A stretch of 8,636 nucleotides of DNA from Eubacterium sp. (GTDB lineage Bacteria; Bacillota; Clostridia; Oscillospirales; Acutalibacteraceae), in NCBI GenBank assembly GCA_017543415.1, contig JAFYGD010000182.1:1-8636 (forward strand). Reading direction: 5' to 3'. Shown here piece after piece: positions 1-5,944 of the stretch (positions are counted from its first letter, which is position 1; each line of letters starts with the position of its first letter). Under the pieces are notes generated by a model. It made no database searches and was not told the DNA's origin. It worked only from the letters and a program-made list of their open reading frames with translations. Position numbers and translations under genes: made by a program.

Positions 1-1479
1 CTGTCAAGCGGCGGCTTTACCTGGGAAAACCGTTTTGAAAACGGAGTATGGACTTATCATGAAGATGAAATCTGGAACGGCCTGCGCGCAGCGTATTCCG
101 AGCTCAATGAAAACGTTAAGGCGGCAACGGGCGGTTATATAAAAAATCTTGCTTCAATCTGTTTTTCCGCAATGATGCACGGCTACCTTCCGTTTGATAA
201 AAACGATAACCTTCTTGTTCCGTTCAGAACATGGAGAAATACAATTACCGCAGAGGCTGCAGCCGAGCTTACGGAGCTTTTCGGTTTTAATATTCCGCAG
301 CGCTGGAGTATTGCCCATCTATACCAGGCAATCCTCAACGGTGAGGAGCATGTTAAAAACATTGCCCATTTCAATACCCTCGCAGGTTATGTACACTTTA
401 AGCTCACGGGTGAAAAGGTGCTCGGTATCGGCGACGCTTCGGGTATGTTCCCGATTGACAGCAATGTTAATAACTATGATGCCGAAATGCTTGATAAGTT
501 TTCATCACTTCCGAAGGTTAAGCAATACGCCTGGGATATAAGGAGTATTCTTCCCGAGGTGCTTTCCGCAGGCGCAAACGCAGGCTGCCTTACCGAAGAG
601 GGCGCAGCTCTTCTTGATGAAACAAAAACTCTTTGCGCGGGCGTTCCTTTTGCTCCGCCCGAAGGCGATGCAGGAACGGGAATGGTTGCAACAAACAGCG
701 TAACAGTAAGAACGGGCAACGTAAGCGCGGGCACCTCAATTTTTGCAATGGTTGTTCTTGAAAAGGCGCTTAAAAACGTATATGAGGAAATAGATATGGT
801 AACAACGCCCGCAGGTAAGCCCGTTGCCATGGTTCACTGCAATAACTGCTGTACCGACCTTGATTACTGGGTGAACGTTCTCTTTGACTTTGCAAAGCGC
901 TCGGGCAGTACTCTTACAAAACCGCAGGTGTACGATTTGCTATACAATTCTGCTCTTGAAGCCGATTCGGACTGCGGCGGACTTATCAACTTCAATTATT
1001 TTTCGGGCGAACCCGTTTCGCATACCGAGGACGGCAGACCGCTGTTTGTCCGTTCGCAGGGCGCCTCCTTTACTCTGCCTAACTTCTTCAGAGCGCAGTT
1101 GTATTCAACAATGGCAACGCTTAAGCTCGGTATGAAAATCCTTGAAAATGAAGGCGTAAAAATTGATAAGCTTTACGGCCACGGCGGTCTTTTCAAAACT
1201 CCCGTTGTGGGTCAAAGGCTTATGGCGGGCGCCGTAAACGCTCCCGTATCGGTTATGAAAACCGCAGGGGAGGGCGGCGCGTGGGGCGCAGCCGTGCTTG
1301 CAGCTTATGTAAACGAAAGCTCGCTCCCGCTTGAAAGCTATCTTGAAAACAAGGTTTTCAGCAGCTGTGAAAGTACAACGGAAAACCCCGTTCCGTCCGA
1401 TGCTGAAGGCTTTGAAAAATATATGAAATCTTACGAAAAGGCGCTTGCAGTTCAAAAAGCCGCCTATGAGAATATTTAG
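1..1479 (+). CDS. araB: L-ribulokinase, FGGY family (5' end cut by window edge)
   Basis: The reading frame is open from base 1, so the 492 visible residues are the C-terminal part; perhaps 35-40 residues with the first phosphate-binding motif lie off the window. Numbering from the edge, family marks include SAMMHGY (55-61), GDASGMFPID (144-153), EGDAGTG (221-227), whose Asp223 sits where FGGY kinases carry the catalytic base, GNVSAGTS (239-246), and the C-terminal nucleotide-site motif YGHGGLFKTP (392-401) followed by AGEGGAWGAA (422-431). FGGY kinases phosphorylate sugars with ATP in the cytoplasm. The protein resembles the XylB-like COG1070 type rather than the longer E. coli AraB. Its job as L-ribulokinase (L-ribulose to L-ribulose 5-phosphate) is inferred mainly from araA and araD directly downstream; a xylulokinase is the main alternative. 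The Met at base 172 is internal, within a conserved motif. Confidence 0.88.
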   Translation: MSSGGFTWENRFENGVWTYHEDEIWNGLRAAYSELNENVKAATGGYIKNLASICFSAMMHGYLPFDKNDNLLVPFRTWRNTITAEAAAELTELFGFNIPQRWSIAHLYQAILNGEEHVKNIAHFNTLAGYVHFKLTGEKVLGIGDASGMFPIDSNVNNYDAEMLDKFSSLPKVKQYAWDIRSILPEVLSAGANAGCLTEEGAALLDETKTLCAGVPFAPPEGDAGTGMVATNSVTVRTGNVSAGTSIFAMVVLEKALKNVYEEIDMVTTPAGKPVAMVHCNNCCTDLDYWVNVLFDFAKRSGSTLTKPQVYDLLYNSALEADSDCGGLINFNYFSGEPVSHTEDGRPLFVRSQGASFTLPNFFRAQLYSTMATLKLGMKILENEGVKIDKLYGHGGLFKTPVVGQRLMAGAVNAPVSVMKTAGEGGAWGAAVLAAYVNESSLPLESYLENKVFSSCESTTENPVPSDAEGFEKYMKSYEKALAVQKAAYENI

Positions 1480-1483
1480 GAGG
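1478..1483 (+). promoter_or_regulatory. Ribosome binding site of araA overlapping the araB stop
   Basis: AGGAGG lies 5 bases before the araA ATG, and its first two bases are the last two of the araB TAG stop. This supports the 1489 start and suggests that ribosomes ending araB can re-initiate on araA. Confidence 0.85.
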
Positions 1484-1488
1484 ATTAT

Positions 1489-2961
1489 ATGAGCATTAAG
1501 AATTATGAATTCTGGTTCGTTGTAGGAACGCAGTTTCTTTACGGTGAGGATATATTTGAAACTATTGACAGCCATTCCTCCGAAATGGCGGCAGCGTGGA
1601 GCAAAGCTCTGCCCTGTAAAGTGGTTGCAAAGCCCTGCGTCAGAACCGCAAAGGGTATTCTTGACGTTATGCAGGCTGCAAATAACGATGAAAGCTGCGC
1701 GGGCGTTATAACCTGGATGCATACCTTTTCACCGTCAAAAATGTGGATTGCAGGCTTCAATGCGCTTAATAAACCCCTTCTTCACGTTAATACTCAGTTT
1801 AACCGCGATATCCCGTGGCAGGATATTGATATGGACTTTATGAACCTTAATCAGTCAGCCCACGGCGACAGAGAGCACGGCTATATCACAGCGCGTATGC
1901 GTCTTAACCGTAAGGTCATTGCCGGCTACTGGCAGGACAGCGAATTTCAGCGCAAAATGGGCGTTTGGATGCGCGCGGCAGTCGGCGCAGTTGAAAGCCG
2001 TAAGCTCCGCGTTCTCCGTATATCCGATAATATGCGTAATGTTGCAGTTACCGACGGCGATAAAATAGAGGCGCAGATTAAGCTCGGCTGGCAGGTTGAC
2101 CATTACGGAGTAGGAGATATTATCCGTATGGTTGAAGCCGTAACCGAGGATGAAATTGACGCCCAGATGAAAGAGTATGAAGAAAACTATGTTATGGATA
2201 CCGATAACCTTGCCTCAGTTCGCTATCAGGCAAGGGAGGAGGTTGCACTTAAGAAGTTCCTCATTAAAGAGGGCTTCGGCGCCTTCCATACTAATTTTGA
2301 GGATTTACAGCAGCTCCGTCAGCTTCCCGGTCTTGCCGCTCAGGATTTAATGCGCCAGGGCTTTGGCTTCGGCGCGGAGGGCGACTGGAAGGTTGCCGCA
2401 ATGACCCGCCTTATGAAGCTTATGAGCGAGGGTATGAACGGCGGTACGGCGTTTATGGAGGATTATACTTACCACTTTGAACCGGGTAATGAAATGCTCC
2501 TCGGCTCCCATATGCTTGAGGTTTGCCCGACTATTTCAGCCGAAAAGCCGAAAATTCAGGTTCACCCCCTCGGCATAGGCGACAGGGAGGACCCCGCCCG
2601 CCTTGTATTTAAGGCGCAGACGGGCAGCGCAATCGTTGTAACCCTTGTAGATATGGGCGACAGGCTGCGTATGATTGTTAACGACGTTGAATGTAAAGAA
2701 CAGGTGAACGATATGCCAAAGCTTCCCGTCGCGGGCGTTTTGTGGAAACCGCTTCCCGATTTACAGACCTCCGCAGAAGCGTGGATTTATTCCGGCGGCG
2801 CTCACCACAGCGTGCTTTCCTATACTCTTACCGCAGAGCATATGCGTGATTTTGCGGAGATTATGGGAATTGAGTTTATCCATATCAATAAGGATACAAA
2901 CATCAATGAATTAAGAAAAGAACTATTCTATAACGATGTTGCATATAAATTAGGGATGTAG
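1489..2961 (+). CDS. araA: L-arabinose isomerase
   Basis: Cytoplasmic, Mn-dependent isomerase that converts L-arabinose to L-ribulose (EC 5.3.1.4). The 490 residues are close to the usual length of about 500. The N-terminus [12 protein letters not shown] and the segment around [12 protein letters not shown] are typical of the family. The metal and catalytic residues are all present: Glu297 in GAEGDWK, Glu324 in FMEDYTYHF, His341 in GSHMLEVCP and His440 in GGAHHS, matching Glu306, Glu333, His350 and His450 of the E. coli enzyme. It starts 9 bases after araB, with AGGAGG at the right distance, and ends 2 bases before araD, so the three genes are surely cotranscribed. Nothing suggests damage or truncation. 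No araR- or AraC-type regulator or arabinose transporter is visible in the window. Confidence 0.97.
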   Translation: MSIKNYEFWFVVGTQFLYGEDIFETIDSHSSEMAAAWSKALPCKVVAKPCVRTAKGILDVMQAANNDESCAGVITWMHTFSPSKMWIAGFNALNKPLLHVNTQFNRDIPWQDIDMDFMNLNQSAHGDREHGYITARMRLNRKVIAGYWQDSEFQRKMGVWMRAAVGAVESRKLRVLRISDNMRNVAVTDGDKIEAQIKLGWQVDHYGVGDIIRMVEAVTEDEIDAQMKEYEENYVMDTDNLASVRYQAREEVALKKFLIKEGFGAFHTNFEDLQQLRQLPGLAAQDLMRQGFGFGAEGDWKVAAMTRLMKLMSEGMNGGTAFMEDYTYHFEPGNEMLLGSHMLEVCPTISAEKPKIQVHPLGIGDREDPARLVFKAQTGSAIVVTLVDMGDRLRMIVNDVECKEQVNDMPKLPVAGVLWKPLPDLQTSAEAWIYSGGAHHSVLSYTLTAEHMRDFAEIMGIEFIHINKDTNINELRKELFYNDVAYKLGM

Positions 2962-2963
2962 TT

Positions 2964-3671
2964 ATGTTAGAGGAATTAAAAGCAAAAGTTTTTGAGGCGA
3001 ATTTACGCCTTGTTGAATACAATCTTGTTGTTCTTACCTGGGGCAACGTTTCCGCAATAGACCGTGAAAGCGGGCTTGTGGTAATAAAGCCCTCGGGCGT
3101 GCCTTACAGTACAATGAAGGCGGAGGATATGGTAGTAATGGATTTAGCGGGCAATAAGGTTGAGGGAAAGCTCAACCCCTCGTCCGATACGCCTACCCAC
3201 CTTGAGCTTTACAGAAAGTTCGGGGAAATCGGCGGAATAGTACATACTCACTCTCCATGGGCGTGCGCCTGGGCACAGGCAGGGCGTGATATTCCCGCAT
3301 ACGGAACAACCCATGCGGATTTTGCCTTCGGTGATATTCCCTGCACAAGAGGGCTTACGGAAAACGAGGTCAACGGTGAATACGAGCTTAATACAGGCAA
3401 GGTTATCGTTGAGGAATTCAATAAAAGAAACCTTAACCCTGCGGAATGTCCCGCGGTGCTTATCCACCGCCACGGACCATTCACATGGGGCAAGGATGAA
3501 AATAAAGCTGTAGAAAATGCTCTGATTCTTGAAGAGGTTGCAAAAATGGCTTACCGTACGGAAAGCGTTGCCGCTTTGAGCGACGGTTCGGATATCGGTA
3601 TTGAAAACTATCTTCTCAATAAGCATTATCAAAGGAAACACGGCAAAAATGCTTACTACGGACAGGGATAG
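2964..3671 (+). CDS. araD: L-ribulose-5-phosphate 4-epimerase
   Basis: Class II aldolase-fold, zinc-dependent enzyme that makes D-xylulose 5-phosphate from L-ribulose 5-phosphate (EC 5.1.3.4), feeding the pentose phosphate or phosphoketolase route. The 235 residues match the family (231 in E. coli). Zinc ligands His94 and His96 (VHTHS) and His170 (IHRHG) are present, as are Asp75 (SSDTP), catalytic-type Asp119 in THADF and the C-terminal AYYGQ with the conserved Tyr (232). These line up with His95, His97, His171, Asp76, Asp120 and Tyr229 of the E. coli enzyme. The gene is 2 bases from the araA stop; its likely ribosome site is the weaker AGGG at 2952-2955 inside araA, so translation is probably coupled. 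A fuculose-phosphate aldolase is less likely given the AraD-type C-terminus and context. Confidence 0.96.
   Translation: MLEELKAKVFEANLRLVEYNLVVLTWGNVSAIDRESGLVVIKPSGVPYSTMKAEDMVVMDLAGNKVEGKLNPSSDTPTHLELYRKFGEIGGIVHTHSPWACAWAQAGRDIPAYGTTHADFAFGDIPCTRGLTENEVNGEYELNTGKVIVEEFNKRNLNPAECPAVLIHRHGPFTWGKDENKAVENALILEEVAKMAYRTESVAALSDGSDIGIENYLLNKHYQRKHGKNAYYGQG
3601..3629 (+). promoter_or_regulatory. Possible internal promoter within the 3' end of araD
   Basis: TTGAAA (3601-3606), a 17-base spacer and CATTAT (3624-3629) match the sigma-A pattern at 5 of 6 and 4 of 6 positions. It would start a transcript near 3636, about 45 bases before the VanW gene. A match of this quality can occur by chance in coding DNA, so this is a weak call. 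Confidence 0.25.
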
Positions 3672-3675
3672 GAGG
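3670..3675 (+). promoter_or_regulatory. Ribosome binding site of the VanW-domain gene overlapping the araD stop
   Basis: AGGAGG shares its first two bases with the araD TAG stop and stands 5 bases before the ATG at 3681. This is the same layout as the araB-araA junction and ties the VanW gene to the operon at the translation level. Confidence 0.85.
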
Positions 3676-3680
3676 ACGTT

Positions 3681-5342
3681 ATGAAAATAAAGGTTTTATC
3701 GCTTATTACGGCGCTTGTGTTAGTGCTCAACATCTGCTCGGGTATAACCGTATTTGCTGAAGAAAAAACGGATATTTCCGCAGCAGAGGTTTTAACAACG
3801 AACGCAGGCTATGCTTACCGCTTCAGGGAAATCAAGCCGCTTGTAAAGGTTTATATTGATAAAGAGGGCGTAAGAACTCAGCTCACTGCAGATACTGATT
3901 ATACCTTTGAGTATTCGGATAATATTAATGTAGGTACCGCAACAATTACCGTTACGGGTATCGGTGATTATACCGGTACGGCAACGGGCACTTTTGAAAT
4001 TACTCCGCTCAGCATTACTTCAAAGGGCTTTAAGTTTACAAATACCCAAAAGGCAGCGGTAGGCAAAGAGCCGCAGTATACCGTTAAGTATAAGGATACC
4101 GTTCTTTCGGAAGGTACGGATTATACCGTTGACGTTAGCGGAATTAACAAGGCGGGCTATCAGAAAGCAACCGTTACATTTACGGGTGCCGGCAACTTCA
4201 GCGGAGAAAAGAAGGTAAAGGCAACCGTTTATCCGTCAAAGGTAACGGGCTTAAAGGGTAAAAAGTCAGGATATACCTATAAGCTTACCTGGAACTCTCT
4301 TTCGTCAGAGAGCGTAAAGGGCTATAAGGTTTACGCCGTAGATAAAAAAGGCGCCGTTGTTGATACGTTAAAGGACGTTTCGGGTAACAGCACAAAAATT
4401 ACTCTTGAAAAGGGCAAGGTTTACCGCTTTAAGGTTAAGGCTTACGCTAAAAACAGCGGCAAGGTTGTTTACGGCGATTTAAGCTCGGGTGTTTCAACCT
4501 ATACAAAGCCCTCAAGGGTAAATCTGAATTACGCCTGCCGCAGCTCAAAGTATAAAATCAACTGCGGCTGGGAGGAGCTTAACTGTTCGGGTTATCAGAT
4601 TATGTATTCGGGCAATAAAAAATTCAAAAAAGCCAAAACCGTTTTTGTAAGCAGAAAAAAGACAAGCAAAAAAATTAAGGTTAAAAAAGCAAATAAGCCT
4701 TATTATGTTAAGGTAAGAGCTTATACATCCTATAAGGGCAAAAAGAGGTTCGGCAAGTGGAGCTCAAAATCAAGCACCGAATTCGGTAAGCTTTATGAGT
4801 ATTATTCAACATATTATGTAAATAATCCAAACAGAACAACTAACCTTAAGCTTGCCTGCAAGGCAATTGACGGAACAATCGTTTATCCCGGTCAGGTGTT
4901 CTCCTTTAATCAGACCGTTGGTATCAGAACCGAAGGCAAGGGCTATAAACCCGCCCCCATATTTACGGGTCCAACAGGCCATGAGGACGGTGTCGGCGGC
5001 GGCGTTTGCCAGGTTGCAAGTACAATGTTCAACGCAGCGCTTTACTGTAATTTTGCAATTGTTGAGCGCCATCAGCATTCGCAGCGCGTTGTTTACTGTC
5101 CGCTCGGACGTGACGCCGCAATCTTCTGGGGCAGCGAGGATTTCAAGTTCAGAAATACAAGTAAATTCAAGGTGAAAATCAATATGATTTGCGCTGACGG
5201 AAAGCTTACCTGCAAGATTTACACCAACGGTTATAAAAAGCCGCCTAAAGTAGAACTTAAGGTTTCGCAAAGCGGTAAAAACTTTACTCTTCGCCGCTAC
5301 GTCCGCGGTAAGGTAAATTACACAACAAAATCATACTATTAA
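3681..5342 (+). CDS. Exported VanW-domain protein with Ig-like and Fn3 domains
   Basis: The 553 residues start with a Sec signal peptide (basic MKIK, hydrophobic 5-22, likely cut after Ala26 in VFA-EE), so the protein acts outside the membrane. Then come two Ig-like repeats of the kind with GTDYT and GNFSG motifs (about 35-109 and 110-185), two Fn3-like domains (about 186-275 and 276-364) and a C-terminal VanW domain (about 378-500) with NRTTNLK, GGGVCQVASTMFNAAL, RHQHS, GRDAA and FKFRNTS. VanW is named after an accessory gene of vanB-type vancomycin resistance clusters; its biochemical role is unknown. There are no vanH/A/X partners here, so resistance should not be inferred; a wall-linked role is likely. 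The usual N-terminal PG_binding_4 domain of clostridial VanW proteins is not visible. The protein is strongly basic. It follows araD by 9 bases and is closed by the hairpin at its stop codon. Confidence 0.9.
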   Translation: MKIKVLSLITALVLVLNICSGITVFAEEKTDISAAEVLTTNAGYAYRFREIKPLVKVYIDKEGVRTQLTADTDYTFEYSDNINVGTATITVTGIGDYTGTATGTFEITPLSITSKGFKFTNTQKAAVGKEPQYTVKYKDTVLSEGTDYTVDVSGINKAGYQKATVTFTGAGNFSGEKKVKATVYPSKVTGLKGKKSGYTYKLTWNSLSSESVKGYKVYAVDKKGAVVDTLKDVSGNSTKITLEKGKVYRFKVKAYAKNSGKVVYGDLSSGVSTYTKPSRVNLNYACRSSKYKINCGWEELNCSGYQIMYSGNKKFKKAKTVFVSRKKTSKKIKVKKANKPYYVKVRAYTSYKGKKRFGKWSSKSSTEFGKLYEYYSTYYVNNPNRTTNLKLACKAIDGTIVYPGQVFSFNQTVGIRTEGKGYKPAPIFTGPTGHEDGVGGGVCQVASTMFNAALYCNFAIVERHQHSQRVVYCPLGRDAAIFWGSEDFKFRNTSKFKVKINMICADGKLTCKIYTNGYKKPPKVELKVSQSGKNFTLRRYVRGKVNYTTKSYY

Positions 5343-5374
5343 AAAAACTGAGGCAATGCCTCAGTTTTTTTAAT
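5338..5374. terminator. Two-way intrinsic terminator between convergent genes
   Basis: Two perfect 17-base arms (5338-5354 and 5358-5374) around the loop AAT form a hairpin with a GC-rich core (ACTGAGGC/GCCTCAGT) flanked by seven As on one side and seven Ts on the other. It therefore works as a rho-independent terminator for both strands. Both stop codons, TAA of the VanW gene (5340-5342) and TAA of the Xre gene (5372-5370), lie at mirror-image places within the arms. Confidence 0.93.
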
Positions 5375-5798
5375 CAAGCTTTACGCTGTTATTGTCAAGT
5401 ATTTCGTCAATTAATTCCATAACCCTCTGCCTGTCGGAGTTTACCATTCTTCTCATTTTCATAATGGAGCGTTTCTCCTCGGCGGAAAGCTCGTTAAGGT
5501 ATTTATCGCCGTAAAAGCTGTCGTTGCTGCCGGAGCTTAAAAGTAAGCCCTCTTTTCGTATGTTGTCCTCAACGTTGTTTACAAGGAAGTCAAGGCTTAC
5601 GTTAAAGATTTTTGCAATCTCAACAAGCCCGTCAGCCTTCGGAACGGTTTCCTTGCTCCTGTCCTCCCAAACACGGTAGGTGTTTTCCTTAATGCCGAGA
5701 ACTATTGCAAGGTCGCGCATTTTCAGTCCGTTAGCCTCTCTTAATCTTTTAAGGTTTTTCTTTATGTTAAGCCTGACGCCAAGCGCTTTTTCTGTCAT
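5370..5798 (-). CDS. Xre-family helix-turn-helix transcriptional regulator
   Basis: Small cytoplasmic DNA-binding protein of 142 residues. Residues about 13-73 form an HTH_3/Cro-C1 domain: NLKRLREANGLKMRDLA (helices 1-2), LGIKENTYRVWE (recognition helix region) and the later helix VEIAKIFNVSLDFLV. The C-terminal part (about 100-135) is charged and probably helical (LSAEEKRSIMKMRRM), possibly for dimerisation; no peptidase or ligand domain is seen. The ATG at 5798 is chosen because AAAGGGG stands 7 bases upstream; an in-frame TTG at 5828 is excluded as it lies in the -10 box. The gene diverges from the glucosaminidase gene, with only 146 bases between the start codons, so it may control itself and that neighbour; this is inference from position. 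Its exact target and signal are unknown. Confidence 0.9.
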   Translation of the reverse strand: MTEKALGVRLNIKKNLKRLREANGLKMRDLAIVLGIKENTYRVWEDRSKETVPKADGLVEIAKIFNVSLDFLVNNVEDNIRKEGLLLSSGSNDSFYGDKYLNELSAEEKRSIMKMRRMVNSDRQRVMELIDEILDNNSVKLD

Positions 5799-5827
5799 TT
5801 TTCCGCCCCTTTCTCTCTTTACCGACA

Positions 5828-5856
5828 ATTATATACTATTTTTTTACGCTGTTCAA
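5828..5856 (-). promoter_or_regulatory. Promoter of the Xre regulator gene
   Basis: On the minus strand, TTGAAC (5856-5851), a 17-base spacer and a perfect TATAAT (5833-5828) form a strong sigma-A type promoter. The start point would be near 5821, giving a leader of about 23 bases with the ribosome site. Confidence 0.85.
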
Positions 5857-5879
5857 TATGAAAATAATTAATATTTATC

Positions 5880-5920
5880 TCAATTTGACAAAATTATTAC
5901 AAAATGGTATCATAAATTGA
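5880..5920. repeat. Inverted repeat flanking the glucosaminidase promoter (possible operator)
   Basis: TCAATTT (5880-5886) and AAATTGA (5914-5920) are perfect inverted copies that overlap the -35 box and lie just after the -10 box. Allowing one extra T in the left arm, the symmetry extends to TTATC and GATAA. The arms are AT-rich and 27 bases apart, so chance is possible. Confidence 0.3.
5885..5913 (+). promoter_or_regulatory. Promoter of the glucosaminidase gene
   Basis: A perfect TTGACA (5885-5890), a 17-base spacer and TATCAT (5908-5913), preceded by TGG (5905-5907) as an extended -10, make a strong sigma-A type promoter. The start point would be near 5920. The ribosome site AAGGGG (5931-5936) lies 8 bases before the ATG at 5945. 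The leader is too short for a riboswitch. Confidence 0.9.
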
Positions 5921-5944
5921 TAAGCTGAAGAAGGGGATAAAGCT

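Noticed and set aside
172..174. ATG at 172 as the start of the kinase gene
   Set aside because: It lies in the conserved SAMMHGY motif and the frame is open and kinase-like back to base 1.
1105..1722. Long antisense open frame of 205 codons across the araB-araA junction
   Set aside because: It shadows two well-conserved genes, has no recognisable domain, and follows from the codon bias of the + strand.
3144..3641. Antisense open frame of 165 codons within araD
   Set aside because: It opposes conserved zinc-site codons of araD and shows no family features; similar shadows occur at 474-830 and 4806-5270.
3681..5342. Vancomycin resistance gene
   Set aside because: The VanW domain alone does not give resistance, and no vanH, ligase, vanX or VanRS-like gene is present.
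5799..5828. TTG start at 5828 for the Xre gene (152 residues)
   Set aside because: The TTG lies in the -10 box, upstream of the expected transcript start, and the ATG at 5798 has its own AAAGGGG site.
5921..5944. Riboswitch or structured leader before the glucosaminidase gene
   Set aside because: Only about 25 bases lie between the predicted transcript start and the ATG.
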